This document shows, piece by piece, positions 26,080 through 34,637 of a stretch of DNA of 64,000 bases. The stretch's first letter is position 1. Each line of letters begins with the position of its first letter. The stretch comes from Paenibacillus mendelii (GTDB taxonomy: Bacteria; Bacillota; Bacilli; Paenibacillales; Paenibacillaceae). The translations under genes were made by a program, and so were the position numbers. The DNA is taken from contig NZ_JANHOF010000002.1 of NCBI RefSeq assembly GCF_024498075.1, forward strand, positions 292,431-356,430, given 5' to 3'. The notes beneath the pieces are model-generated. The model did no database searches, was not told the origin of the DNA, and saw only the letters and a list, made by a program, of their open reading frames with translations.

Positions 26080-26270
26080 TGTGGCCTACGAGGTTAGTTG
26101 TCGGATTCGGGTCGAGGAGTCAACCCTTCGCATTCGCGGTATTCGCGGTCGCGATTCACCCCAAGCATTCCTGCTGTCAGTTAAGCGTTCCACAATTAAT
26201 GACCGGCAGGAAACATCATACCTATGTTTCCAAAAGTCCCCCGTACGATAAGTTTCGGCTCGCGTTAGAG
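26080..26270 (-). ncRNA. c-di-AMP riboswitch (ydaO/yuaA type)
   Basis: On the minus strand I see the conserved blocks in order: CTCTAACGCGAGCCGAA, CGGGGGACTTTTGG, GGGGTGAATCGCGACC, CTCCTCGACCCGAATCCG and CAACTAACCTCGTAGGC. These match the ydaO leader. High c-di-AMP turns such genes off. It controls the LysM-3D gene starting about 95 nt downstream, linking turgor and c-di-AMP signalling to wall remodelling. A terminator within the leader was not resolved by eye. Confidence 0.88.
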
Positions 26271-26432
26271 AATACCATAAATCAGACCCCCAGTCCTACC
26301 GGTAAATCCGTCCAATCGCGTTAGATGCACGTGCAAATGCCGTTACAAAGCATTTATACCTGCGAATACAATGACAGTATATTTACGGGTGCCCACTGCC
26401 CTTTTTTCGCCATGCTGGAGGTGATTCATAGC

Positions 26433-27476
26433 GTGAATATCGTCATCATGGCCGGCGGTAAAGGGACACGGTTCTGGCCGCGAAGCATCGCATCCATGCC
26501 GAAGCAATTTCTCCCCTTCCACTCCGACCGGACCTTAATTCAAGAAACGGCAGCCCGCTTCCTCAACCTGGTGCCCGGCAGCCGCCTGTATGTAGCCGCG
26601 CCGAACTGTTACCAGCCTCTGCTCGCCGAGCAGCTGCCCGATATGCACCCCGATCAGTACATTATTGAACCCGAACAAAAGGATACCGCCGCATGCATGG
26701 CTCTCGTCGCATCCCGGTTTCTGGAAAAGGGCGACGATTCCCCTATTGTCTTTGTCCCGTCGGATCAGTATGTTGCAGATGAACAGCCGTTCCTGGCAGC
26801 AATCGAGCAGGCTGTTGCTGCAGCGGGCGCACAGGATGCGATTGTAACACTCGGCATCGAGCCGGATCGGCCCGAAACCGGCTTCGGTTATTTACGCACA
26901 TCACCGGCGCCCTTGGACACGATGAAGGAAACCGTGGAGATGCCGCCAGGTGTTCTCCGCGTTGTTCATTTTCTTGAAAAGCCGAACGCCGAGCGGGCCG
27001 CCCAATTGATCCGCGAGCCAGGCATGTACTGGAACAGCGGCATATTCGTATGGCGTCCTTCTACGATCGCCCGCTGCCTGCAGCGTTATCAGCCTCTGTT
27101 GTGGAATGGCCTGCAGACTCATCCGCGCGATGCGGCAGCGGCGTATGCGCTCATGCCTGCGCTCTCCATCGACTACGCGGTTATGGAGCAGGTCCAGACC
27201 CTATATTGCATCCCGGTCCGCTGCGGCTGGGATGATATTGGCTCGTGGGCTGCGCTCGGCCGTCATCTAACGCCGGATTCGGGCGGCAACATTAGGCACG
27301 GCGATGCCATTGTACTTCCGGAGGCAACGGGCAATACCGTATTTACAGACCGGCAGACGCTGATCATCGGCGTCCACGATTTAATTGTCGTCTCAACGCC
27401 GCATGGACTCTTGGTCTGTCCGAAGGCGGAGGAAGCCAAGCTCAAAACATGGCTGGCCCATATCCGAAGTGATTGA
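26433..27476 (+). CDS. Mannose-1-phosphate guanylyltransferase
   Basis: This 347-residue nucleotidyltransferase has the pyrophosphorylase signature MAGGKGTRFWPRS...MPKQFLPF. It also has VPSDQYV, HFLEKPN, MYWNSGIFVW, SIDYAVMEQ and GWDDIGSW, all typical of ManC/GMP enzymes without the isomerase half. The start is GTG at 26433, with GGAGGTGA 8 nt upstream; a longer frame from 26325 has no such support. It makes GDP-mannose from mannose-1-phosphate and GTP for surface glycans. It stands alone between the riboswitch leader and the TetR gene. Confidence 0.93.
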   Translation: MNIVIMAGGKGTRFWPRSIASMPKQFLPFHSDRTLIQETAARFLNLVPGSRLYVAAPNCYQPLLAEQLPDMHPDQYIIEPEQKDTAACMALVASRFLEKGDDSPIVFVPSDQYVADEQPFLAAIEQAVAAAGAQDAIVTLGIEPDRPETGFGYLRTSPAPLDTMKETVEMPPGVLRVVHFLEKPNAERAAQLIREPGMYWNSGIFVWRPSTIARCLQRYQPLLWNGLQTHPRDAAAAYALMPALSIDYAVMEQVQTLYCIPVRCGWDDIGSWAALGRHLTPDSGGNIRHGDAIVLPEATGNTVFTDRQTLIIGVHDLIVVSTPHGLLVCPKAEEAKLKTWLAHIRSD

Positions 27477-27639
27477 ATGTGAAAGCTTGCGAAGGGCTTG
27501 AAGTCATGGAACGGGAACGGCCAGATCAGATCTCATGGAAGCCATCCGCTGCTTCGGGCTGAACAGTAAGATACAAATCGCCTGCTCGAGTGAAGAATAT
27601 GGGCAGGTCGAGCCAAAGGAGACACCGGTCCGCGTAAAA

Positions 27640-27688
27640 AAGAAAATGGCTGAACAGGCTCTAATCCTGTCCAGCCAATTTACTTTTG
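27640..27688. terminator. Terminator between mannose guanylyltransferase and TetR genes
   Basis: TGGCTGAACAGG and CCTGTCCAGCCA pair with one mismatch. It is flanked by A-rich and T-rich ends, so it can serve both strands. Confidence 0.65.
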
Positions 27689-27725
27689 GGTGTATCGCCG
27701 TCTTCGCTTCTTTCATCGAGTATTC

Positions 27726-28355
27726 TCATGCACGGGTATGTGCAACCATTCCCGCAACCAACGTACGGATCCCCTGCTCCAAATAAGGCAGCGTACGTTC
27801 CATAACCTCATCCAGCGGCTCGACATGGTCGCTGTAAGTAGACACGTAGCCTTGAACCATAAAGAACAATGCCCGTGTCCGATTGATCGCAGCCTCCGGT
27901 TCATCTCCATGATTGCCAGTCAAGGCAAGACGAAGCGCCCGGTCCAGGTGACCAAAGAGCCGGTTGCGGATACGATTGGCCTCCAGCTCCGGTTCCTTCT
28001 CATCCACGCGCACAGAGCCTGCAAACAATACCGTGTAGAAACTGCTATTCGTTAAGCAGAAAACAACGTATTCTTCGCAAACCTCGATTAGAATTTCCAG
28101 AGGATCAGCCTTCTGATCCGCCAGCTTGTCCAGCATCCGCTGATTCAGATCCATGAGCGACGGTATTGCGATTTGCTGCAGCAAATCCTCCTTGTTTTTG
28201 TAATAAAGATAGATGGCTGTGTGGGAGCAGCCTGCCGCCTTGGCGATTTCACGCATCGTGACGGCTTGATATCCACGCTCTGCAAACAATGCTTCAGCAG
28301 CACTGCGGACTGCGGCTTTCATTTCCTCTGTCTGCTTTTTTCGCGTTGTGGTCAT
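27726..28355 (-). CDS. TetR-family transcriptional regulator
   Basis: This 209-residue repressor has an N-terminal HTH (residues about 14-60: SAAEALFAERGYQAVTMREIAKAAGCSHTAIYLYY in part) and an all-helical ligand/dimer domain. It is divergent from a two-gene unit of unknown membrane proteins. A 47-bp palindrome in the intergenic region is its probable operator, giving autoregulation and control of those genes. The ligand is unknown. Confidence 0.92.
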   Translation of the reverse strand: MTTTRKKQTEEMKAAVRSAAEALFAERGYQAVTMREIAKAAGCSHTAIYLYYKNKEDLLQQIAIPSLMDLNQRMLDKLADQKADPLEILIEVCEEYVVFCLTNSSFYTVLFAGSVRVDEKEPELEANRIRNRLFGHLDRALRLALTGNHGDEPEAAINRTRALFFMVQGYVSTYSDHVEPLDEVMERTLPYLEQGIRTLVAGMVAHTRA

Positions 28356-28384
28356 CGTATGTATAGCCTCATTTCTATTAGGAA

Positions 28385-28431
28385 CCTTTTAGTAACCGAT
28401 GGTTATATAATAACCATCGGTTACTAAAAGG
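28385..28431. promoter_or_regulatory. 47-bp perfect palindrome, likely TetR operator
   Basis: The arms CCTTTTAGTAACCGATGGTTAT and its exact complement flank ATA. The core AGTAACCGATGGTTAT resembles the TAACCAN-type half-sites of TetR operators. It lies 30 nt upstream of the tetR start in the divergent promoter region. Confidence 0.75.
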
Positions 28432-28552
28432 TCAAGACGAAGAGGGCTTTTTTATATGCTGGCATGGGTTTTCAAATATTTACATACAAGTTAAGATGGT
28501 AAAGTCATGCCTGAGCTGCCCGCATACCTGACTTTTGAAGGAGGATACCGTA

Positions 28553-29455
28553 ATCAGAAGAAATCTTCCCCTATTTCTCGTCATAGCTGCGATTGCCGCA
28601 AGCTGGATCGGGAACGGGATCCATTATAACCGAGAGCAGCTGGATAAACCGGTCTTCTTCCAGCATTTCATTGAGCTTGGCGATTACCCGGAGCAGCAGG
28701 TTGAACTAAACCTTCTGGAGAATATTAATGGCGGCAAACGCGTCACTAGCCTGGAGTTCCCCGGATTCGAGCTGTATCGTGTCAACCGCTCTCCGAATGA
28801 GCAGCAGTACCGCTATCAGATGAATAATAAGTTTCTGCTGACGATCGAGAAGCCGACGCTTGATATTCTCCGTCAGCCTGATCAAGCCATTAAGCAAGCA
28901 AAGGTGTATTACAGCGATGGGACCGGAGGCGAGGGGGCCGACATTGGCGAGATTCGCTTCAGCGGCACAACCTATACGCTAAATTCACCGGTCGAACACA
29001 GCAGCTCGATGGGCTCGTCAGATAATTTGGGCTATTCGGTGCTTCGCGTTACCGAGCCGGTAACCCTTACTTCAATCGGAAGCGAGCTTGCCGAATCTAT
29101 ATCAGATTGGCTCAAGATCGATGTAGACATAACCATGCCAGCCGATCCTCGGATACCGCAAACCAATCCAGCAGCAAACTCCAACGATGACAAGGGCATC
29201 CCTTGGAAGGAGCTGCAGCTTCCGGTCGAGCTTCCGAAAGGCTCGACGATAAAAATCAGTTATCAGTTTCAATTTAATAAAGGCGATCTGCGCGCGGAAC
29301 AAGCTTTAAATTATTACCGGATTCTACTATGGGTCGAAGGAGTGGAGAAGACTGGTCGCCCATTCAATGCTGCTGTACATATCCAGTACGATCCTTACCC
29401 GTCCGAACGTGATGTCAGCGCATTAACGCAAAGAGCAAGGGGGCTGGAGCGATGA
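28553..29455 (+). CDS. Membrane-anchored protein of unknown function, apparent ATC start
   Basis: This protein is about 300 residues. The only canonical in-frame start nearby is TTG 28535, which lies before a strong AAGGAGG. That site instead positions an ATC codon 8 nt downstream, at 28553. From ATC the protein begins with two Arg then a single hydrophobic segment (LPLFLVIAAIAASWIG), an ideal signal anchor. The rest is extracytoplasmic and beta-rich (VELNLLENINGGKRVTSL, KVYYSDGTGGEGADI). No family recognised. It overlaps the next gene by 4 nt. Probably controlled by the divergent TetR. Confidence 0.75.
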   Translation: MRRNLPLFLVIAAIAASWIGNGIHYNREQLDKPVFFQHFIELGDYPEQQVELNLLENINGGKRVTSLEFPGFELYRVNRSPNEQQYRYQMNNKFLLTIEKPTLDILRQPDQAIKQAKVYYSDGTGGEGADIGEIRFSGTTYTLNSPVEHSSSMGSSDNLGYSVLRVTEPVTLTSIGSELAESISDWLKIDVDITMPADPRIPQTNPAANSNDDKGIPWKELQLPVELPKGSTIKISYQFQFNKGDLRAEQALNYYRILLWVEGVEKTGRPFNAAVHIQYDPYPSERDVSALTQRARGLER

Positions 29456-29988
29456 TGAGAGGCTGGAAACAAATCGCTTGGGGGCTGCTGCTTGTTCTCA
29501 TTGACATTAGAATTATCGTAATTGATCTATTGCCGGACATGATCGGTTATCTCCTTATTTCGATCGGAGCTTCTAAACTGATTACCACGGACAAGTGGAG
29601 GACAGCCGTTATCGTGACCTCTCTTGCCCTAGCCGCTATGGCACTGCCCGGCATGGTAATGCCCGCGGATGGAGAAGCGGGGCGCTCTCCTTTTGGCTAT
29701 GTATTCATCTTGGGCATGGTCGACGGGATCGGACATCTTGTAATCGTCTATGGGATTTGCTGCTTGGCGGCATCGAGAGCGTTGGAAGAAGACGACAAGG
29801 AATGGGCAGGCGCTGCCGACAGTCGGCGAAAGGCGTTCCTGTTTATTAACGGCTTTGCGCTGCTGTATCATACCTTCACCTTTAACATGGATAATGACTG
29901 GCGATTAGCCAGCTTCGTATTTATTCTCGCAGCAATCGCAATGGAATTGGCCATCATTATCTTTATGTTTCGCACCGCTAAGCGCTGA
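29452..29988 (+). CDS. Small polytopic membrane protein of unknown function
   Basis: This 178-residue protein has about five membrane helices (starting WKQIAWGLLLVLIDIRIIVIDLL) and short loops. It is translationally coupled (ATGA overlap) to the anchored protein before it, so the two probably work together at the membrane. Not recognised beyond a general resemblance to small integral membrane proteins of Bacillales. A strong terminator follows. Confidence 0.8.
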   Translation: MMRGWKQIAWGLLLVLIDIRIIVIDLLPDMIGYLLISIGASKLITTDKWRTAVIVTSLALAAMALPGMVMPADGEAGRSPFGYVFILGMVDGIGHLVIVYGICCLAASRALEEDDKEWAGAADSRRKAFLFINGFALLYHTFTFNMDNDWRLASFVFILAAIAMELAIIIFMFRTAKR

Positions 29989-30007
29989 AAGTCCACGTAA
30001 ACCATAC

Positions 30008-30054
30008 AAAAAAAAGCAAAAAAAGCGGCAGCAGCCGCTTGTTTGCTTTTTTTA
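30008..30054. terminator. Bidirectional terminator
   Basis: A GCAAAAAAAGCGGC/GCCGCTTGTTTGC stem has A8 before and T7 after. It lies between convergent genes. Confidence 0.85.
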
Positions 30055-30081
30055 AAGCGAATATACCATGATGGCTAAAAA

Positions 30082-30915
30082 TTAAGATGTAAACTCTTGT
30101 ACCCACTCGCCGTTGTAGTAAGCGACGCCGATTTTGTTAAAGTTTTTGTTCAAGATGTTCGCACGGTGACCGGCGCTGTTCATCCAAGCCGTCATTACTT
30201 CTTGCGGCGAACGTTGGCCTTTTGCAATATTCTCACCTGCATAGGAATACTTCACGCCATAAGCACGCATCATATCAAAAGGAGAGCCGTATGTTGGGGA
30301 ATTATGGTCGAAATAGTTATTATCGTACATGTCTTTAGCTTTGTCATAAGCCACTTTAGTCAGAAGAGAATCCGAAGTCAGCTTGGACAAGCCTGCTTTG
30401 GCACGCTCAGCATTAACAAGCGTAATCACTTCTGCAGCAAATTTATCCTGCGTTACTGTACCCGTCGAGCCGCCATTAGTTGTACCACCGTTTGTACCGC
30501 CGTTAGTCGTACCACCATTGGTCGATCCACCGTTTGTACCGCCGTTAGTCGTACCACCATTAGTCGATCCGCCGTTAGTCGTACCACCATTAGTCGATCC
30601 GCCGTTGTTCGAACCTCCGTTTGTCGATCCGCCGTCAGTACCGTTGTTCGTACCTCCGTTAGTCGATCCGCCGTTGTTCACAGGAGGGCAGTTAATGCCA
30701 GCCCAAATCCAATTGTTATTCGAACCGATCAGTTTGGACAAATCCACACCATACTGCTGGCCAATCTGACTTAACGAATTATTCATCTTATACGTGACCG
30801 GGGCTCCGTTCATGGAGGCGGCATCCGCCTTCTGTACAGCTGCTCCTCCCCCGAGAACGATCATCCCCGCTGCGAGTACGCCTGCCATACCTATACGAAA
30901 TGGTTGCTTCTTCAT
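30082..30915 (-). CDS. Secreted CAP/SCP-domain protein with degenerate LysM and Asn-Gly-rich linker (YkwD-like)
   Basis: This 277-residue protein has a signal peptide (residues 1-32, ending ADA), a degenerate LysM-like segment (YKMNNSLSQIGQQYGVDLSKLIG) and a 70-residue linker built of T-N-G-G-[ST] repeats. A C-terminal CAP domain follows (VNAERAKAGLSKL, YDNNYFDHNSP, YAGENIAKG, WMNSAGHRANILN). In B. subtilis the YkwD/CAP group is secreted, and some act in spore or wall assembly. The CAP part is very similar to the one encoded at 37120, so the two are paralogues with different front ends. Confidence 0.92.
   Translation of the reverse strand: MKKQPFRIGMAGVLAAGMIVLGGGAAVQKADAASMNGAPVTYKMNNSLSQIGQQYGVDLSKLIGSNNNWIWAGINCPPVNNGGSTNGGTNNGTDGGSTNGGSNNGGSTNGGTTNGGSTNGGTTNGGTNGGSTNGGTTNGGTNGGTTNGGSTGTVTQDKFAAEVITLVNAERAKAGLSKLTSDSLLTKVAYDKAKDMYDNNYFDHNSPTYGSPFDMMRAYGVKYSYAGENIAKGQRSPQEVMTAWMNSAGHRANILNKNFNKIGVAYYNGEWVQEFTS
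30465..30678 (-). repeat. In-frame tandem repeats encoding T-N-G-G linker
   Basis: 15-bp units (GTTAGTCGTACCACC-like on the plus strand) and variants are arranged in 30-bp super-repeats within the CAP gene. They encode T/S-N-G-G runs. This is a coding minisatellite likely to vary in copy number. Confidence 0.85.
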
Positions 30916-31158
30916 GAATAAAAATCTCCCTTCAGTTTACGTTTGTTAGTGCCGGTTACCCGACGCAACTCATGTTAACATAGGGAGTTTTATAGATCAT
31001 GCCTCAAAATCTGCCAGCCTATCACTTTTATCATAGACAACACAATCTCCATAAACAGGAGAAACCTTGTAATTCCTACAGTTCAGCTGGTTTTACTGCC
31101 TCCTGAGAAGGAGGCTGCCGCGGAAGGCTATAAATATTTTCCAATGACAGCCGATCTT

Positions 31159-32274
31159 CTATTTCAATGTAATGACATAGGAGATAAATACGACTTTATT
31201 GCCGCGGAAGGCCGATGTGGACATGAGCAGTTTCTTACCCGAAGGGCTCCAGCGCAGCGTATCGCTTGCCTGCTCCATATCAACCGACAGCTGAGTTGCC
31301 TTGCCGGATACGACATCAGCTACGTAAACGCCTTGAACGTTACCGGCGGAGGTGAGCGTATAGGCCAGCTTGGTGCCATCGGGCGACCAGCTCGTTCCGA
31401 AAACTTGGTTGCCGCTTGCGACTTTAATCTTCGGCTGCATCGCCTGATCGGTAATCGAAAGCTCCATCTGCATCTCCTCCACATCCAGATTGTTCAAATG
31501 CTTGACGACGGCAAACTGCATGCCGTCATTGGAGGGGACGAACCAAATCACCTGCTTATCCAGCGCCTTCTGCTCCTTGGTCTTCAGATCATACCGGAAC
31601 AGCTTATTTTGCTGGCCGATGTAATAGAGCAGCGTGCCTCTCTGCTTCGTATTATAGGTCGAATGATCGGCCTTCAGCAGAATTTCCGTGTTACCGTTAA
31701 TGTCAGATCTTGCAATATCGCCGGTTTCCGTGGTGAAGACAACACGTTCATTGTCAGCCCACTCGGATTCATATATTCCGACGAACTGTTCACCCGTCTT
31801 CACGGTCTCACGAGTAGCCAGATTCATAATATAGCCCGTTGCCATCTCCTCCACATGCTGTTTGTAATACAGATGCTTCTTATCGGGGGACAATACTGCA
31901 TAGTCCTGATCCATCCGATCCTCGGAGAGCGCCTCGTCGGTTCCGGCTCCGAAGTCGCGTATATACAAATTGTTCGGCTGGCGCTTCTCCCCTTCAACCG
32001 ATAACGCCTGCACCTGTTCGTTAGACTTGGAGATAATCAAGCGGTCCTCACTAAGCCAGTCCATGCCGCGGACGCCTTCGAAGGTCTCGATCTTCTCCAC
32101 TTCGATCGTCGTGGAGACGGCCGGCGGCTTCTTCTCTACGACTGTGATCGTCTTCTCAGGCTTGACGATCACGGTCCGTTCTTCTTCCGCGGTATTGGAA
32201 CTGCATCCGCTAAGCATAAGGATGCAGACGATACCCGCCGCGGCAACCGCCCAATTCCCCCTTGCAAGTTTCAT
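31159..32274 (-). CDS. TolB/WD40-like beta-propeller lipoprotein
   Basis: This 371-residue lipoprotein has a signal peptide with lipobox LSGC (Cys near 24). After a linker rich in Glu/Lys/Val (residues 30-60) come repeated propeller blades ending in motifs such as MDWLSEDRLIISK, YAVLSPDKKHLYYK, GTSWSPDGTKLAYTL and LRWSPSGKKLLMS. It is the third gene after an OmpR-type regulator and kinase. It may bind the kinase sensor or be its target. Its ribosome site CTTTTAGGAGG is part of the dispersed repeat, which fills the whole spacer after the kinase gene. Confidence 0.87.
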   Translation of the reverse strand: MKLARGNWAVAAAGIVCILMLSGCSSNTAEEERTVIVKPEKTITVVEKKPPAVSTTIEVEKIETFEGVRGMDWLSEDRLIISKSNEQVQALSVEGEKRQPNNLYIRDFGAGTDEALSEDRMDQDYAVLSPDKKHLYYKQHVEEMATGYIMNLATRETVKTGEQFVGIYESEWADNERVVFTTETGDIARSDINGNTEILLKADHSTYNTKQRGTLLYYIGQQNKLFRYDLKTKEQKALDKQVIWFVPSNDGMQFAVVKHLNNLDVEEMQMELSITDQAMQPKIKVASGNQVFGTSWSPDGTKLAYTLTSAGNVQGVYVADVVSGKATQLSVDMEQASDTLRWSPSGKKLLMSTSAFRGNKVVFISYVITLK

Positions 32275-32284
32275 GGCATGACCT

Positions 32285-32355
32285 CCTAAAAGTTTTGGAG
32301 CTTACCGCTTCCGAAGGGAGCGGTCGAGCAAAACTCGCTTCGGAAGCTTAAGCTG
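32285..32355 (-). repeat. Single copy of the Shine-Dalgarno-linked repeat between kinase and lipoprotein genes
   Basis: On the transcribed strand it reads AAGCTTCCGAAGCGAGTTTTG, an inner hairpin ACCGCTCCC/GGAAGCGGT, then CCAAAACTTTTAGGAGG. The ends match the copies near trpS (15035) and the thioredoxin gene (59079), while the inner stem differs. The kinase stop codon TAA lies inside the repeat's AAGCTTAAGC end. Confidence 0.85.
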
Positions 32356-33787
32356 AGGCTGACGGGGCGATTGGCAGAGTTACCGTGAATACAGTCCCTT
32401 GCCCGCCTATAGGCGGAGACGATAACGCAACCTGTCCCCCCTGAAGCTCAACCAGCCGTTTCACGAGCGACAGTCCGAGGCCGGTTCCGCCGGTCAGGCG
32501 GGCGCGGTCCTTGCTGACAGTAAAGAACGGCTCGAACAGCTTGGCTCTTGCCTCCTGCGGAATGCCGATCCCGGTATCCCGAATGACAACCACACATTGA
32601 TTGCCCTCCGCCTTGCAGGATACATTGATTTGCCCGCCCTCGACGTTATATTTGATCGCATTGTCGAGCAGATTGAGAAAAATATGCATTAAGCTTTCCC
32701 GATCCGCCAGCACGAGTGCCGGCTGTAATTCCGTATCGATCCGAAGGCCGAATTGAACCGCCTTGCCGCTCATCCGGCTGCATACGTCGCTTAGCGTTTC
32801 GCTGACGTCCAGCGTTTCGGCGTTCTGGCTGAACTCATATTGCTCCATAGCGGACAAATAGAGCACCTTCTCAACCATCTCGAGCAGCCGGTCTGCCTCC
32901 TTGCGGATATTCAATCTCGCTTCCTCCAGAAGAGCGGGGTCATCCTGGTACATATCCAGTAAATCCGTATATGCCATAATGCTCGTCAGCGGTGTCTTGA
33001 ATTCATGGCTGATGTTACCGATAAACTGTTTCTGTCTGGCGAAACTCTGCTCAATCTCACGGCTCATATACATAATCCCCTCGCTCAGCTCGCCGAGCTC
33101 GTCTCTTCGCTTAACCGGTGATTGTTCGATATAATCGCCCGCTCGGATTCGATCCGCGGAGAGCCGGAGCCTGGCAAGAGCTTTCGTAACACGCTGCACG
33201 TACAGAAAGCCGATTAAGAAGCTAATCGCCAGTGCAGTCAAACCGATATTGCGCATACTCCGTTCTATGGAAGCATAAAAGTCGCGATCGGCTTTGAGCG
33301 AGTAATGAATCTGTACGATGCCGACCTGGCCGATCGACCAAACAAGCGGAGACAGATAGATCAGATTATCTCCGGCAACCTGATAAACCGTCATTCCCTG
33401 CTTGGCCAGCTCAAGCGTATCCGCAATGGAGCCCGTCTTTGAAAGCGGCAAGGAATTGCCGACCTCCTTGCCTTGCATGTCATAGAGGACAATGTGCGTC
33501 CCGCTAAGCAGACTGCTAAGATCCGACGCAAGCTGCTGCCCGCTGCGCCGCATGAATGTCTGGCCGTCGGTGAGCGAATTACTCAAGAATGTTTGCCTGA
33601 CCCGCAGGTTCGCCAGCTCGCTACGGCGTTTCAGATCGGCCTCCACCTTCTGCCTCTGGTCAAGTTCAATCTCGCGCAGTACGAGCCAGCTCAGCGCGGA
33701 TACCGTCAGCAGGAGCAGCGCTGCGAGCGCGACGGTAAAGCGCCATTTTAAGCTGAGCCGCATTCCCCCGCTGCTTGCGCCGCTCAT
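32348..33787 (-). CDS. OmpR-type sensor histidine kinase (HAMP-HisKA-HATPase)
   Basis: This 479-residue kinase has two membrane helices (about 15-35 and 172-192) around a 135-residue extracellular sensor. HAMP follows, then HisKA (IGNISHEFKTPLTSIMAYTD, phospho-His in HEFKTP) and HATPase_c with NLLDNAIKYN, RDTGIGIP and GTGLGLSLVKRL. It overlaps the regulator gene by 4 nt, so a cognate pair. The signal is unknown. Its 3' end runs into the dispersed repeat. Confidence 0.94.
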   Translation of the reverse strand: MSGASSGGMRLSLKWRFTVALAALLLLTVSALSWLVLREIELDQRQKVEADLKRRSELANLRVRQTFLSNSLTDGQTFMRRSGQQLASDLSSLLSGTHIVLYDMQGKEVGNSLPLSKTGSIADTLELAKQGMTVYQVAGDNLIYLSPLVWSIGQVGIVQIHYSLKADRDFYASIERSMRNIGLTALAISFLIGFLYVQRVTKALARLRLSADRIRAGDYIEQSPVKRRDELGELSEGIMYMSREIEQSFARQKQFIGNISHEFKTPLTSIMAYTDLLDMYQDDPALLEEARLNIRKEADRLLEMVEKVLYLSAMEQYEFSQNAETLDVSETLSDVCSRMSGKAVQFGLRIDTELQPALVLADRESLMHIFLNLLDNAIKYNVEGGQINVSCKAEGNQCVVVIRDTGIGIPQEARAKLFEPFFTVSKDRARLTGGTGLGLSLVKRLVELQGGQVALSSPPIGGQGTVFTVTLPIAPSASA

Positions 33788-34473
33788 AGCACGATCCCGC
33801 GCATCGCCTTATAACCTATACCGTATACGGTCTGAAGAAGCTGCTGATAAGGCTCACCAAGCTTCTTGCGAAGCCGCTGCATATGAATATCTACGGTTCG
33901 CGTACCGCCGGCATAATCAATATCCCACACTAGATCAAGCAGCTCATCACGGGTGTAAACACGCTCCGGATGAGTCAGCAGCAGGGACAGCAGATCAAAT
34001 TCCTTGGGCGTCAGCTCCAGTGTCTCTCCTTGAAGGAGTACCGTTCGATTCGGAATGTGGAGACGGAGCTCCCCGATTTCAACGGACTGTGCTTCTTCCA
34101 CGGGTCTATTCTCCAACCGGCGAAACAACGCCTTTACCCGGGCAACCAGCTCACGCAGGTCGAAGGGCTTCGTCATATAATCATCGGCACCGAGCTCCAA
34201 ACCGATGACTTTGTCCACAATATCGTTCTTCACCGTCAGCATGATGATTCCGAGTCCTGTGCGGTTTTCCAGTTTACGGCAAACATCATATCCATTCATC
34301 TTCGGCATCATGACGTCAAGAACCATGACCCGCGGCTTGAAGGTAGCCACTTTATTCAATGCCTCTTCGCCGTCATATGCGATTTCAACGGTGTAGCCTT
34401 CCCGGCGGAAGGCATAGGCAATTGCTCCAGCTATGCTCTGCTCATCGTCAACAACGAGTATTTTTTTGTCCAT
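33784..34473 (-). CDS. OmpR/PhoB-family response regulator
   Basis: This 229-residue protein has a receiver domain (LVVDDEQSIAGAI, phospho-Asp in VMVLDVMMPKMNG, Lys in DYMTKPFDLRELVARV). A winged-helix DNA-binding domain follows (LTPKEFDLLSLLLTHPERVYTRDELL, DIHMQRLRKKLGE). It is the first gene of the regulator-kinase-lipoprotein operon. The kinase ATG overlaps its stop. Direct target genes cannot be seen. Confidence 0.95.
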   Translation of the reverse strand: MDKKILVVDDEQSIAGAIAYAFRREGYTVEIAYDGEEALNKVATFKPRVMVLDVMMPKMNGYDVCRKLENRTGLGIIMLTVKNDIVDKVIGLELGADDYMTKPFDLRELVARVKALFRRLENRPVEEAQSVEIGELRLHIPNRTVLLQGETLELTPKEFDLLSLLLTHPERVYTRDELLDLVWDIDYAGGTRTVDIHMQRLRKKLGEPYQQLLQTVYGIGYKAMRGIVL

Positions 34474-34609
34474 CGTATCACCCTACCATTAAAAGTAGCT
34501 CATTATTATCTCTTCAGCATCTCCGAAATGTTTCGAACTCGTTAACAGTTTACAATAATTAACGAATATTGACGTCTGGCCAATCTTCCTATTATTACCC
34601 AACAAACGC

Positions 34610-34637
34610 AAAAACCCGTTGAAATTATTTCAACGGG
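34610..34637 (-). terminator. Rho-independent terminator of the HNH gene
   Basis: A perfect 11-bp stem CCCGTTGAAAT/ATTTCAACGGG is followed on the minus strand by five T. Confidence 0.8.

Noticed and set aside
27504-27786. Open frames on both strands in the mannose guanylyltransferase-TetR spacer
   Set aside because: They run through the terminator hairpin and into the TetR gene, lack ribosome sites and look like non-coding translation.
30465-30678. Short regular repeats that could suggest a CRISPR array
   Set aside because: They are 15-bp coding units inside a CAP protein gene, with no unique spacers and no cas genes.
30916-31000. Possible remnant of a c-di-AMP aptamer upstream of the CAP gene (CCGGCACTAAC...CGTAAACTGAAGG)
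   Set aside because: Only the 3' end is vaguely similar and the GGGGGA and GGGTGAATC blocks are absent. The shared CGTAAACTGAAGG with the 25984 leader is noted but is mostly ribosome-site sequence.
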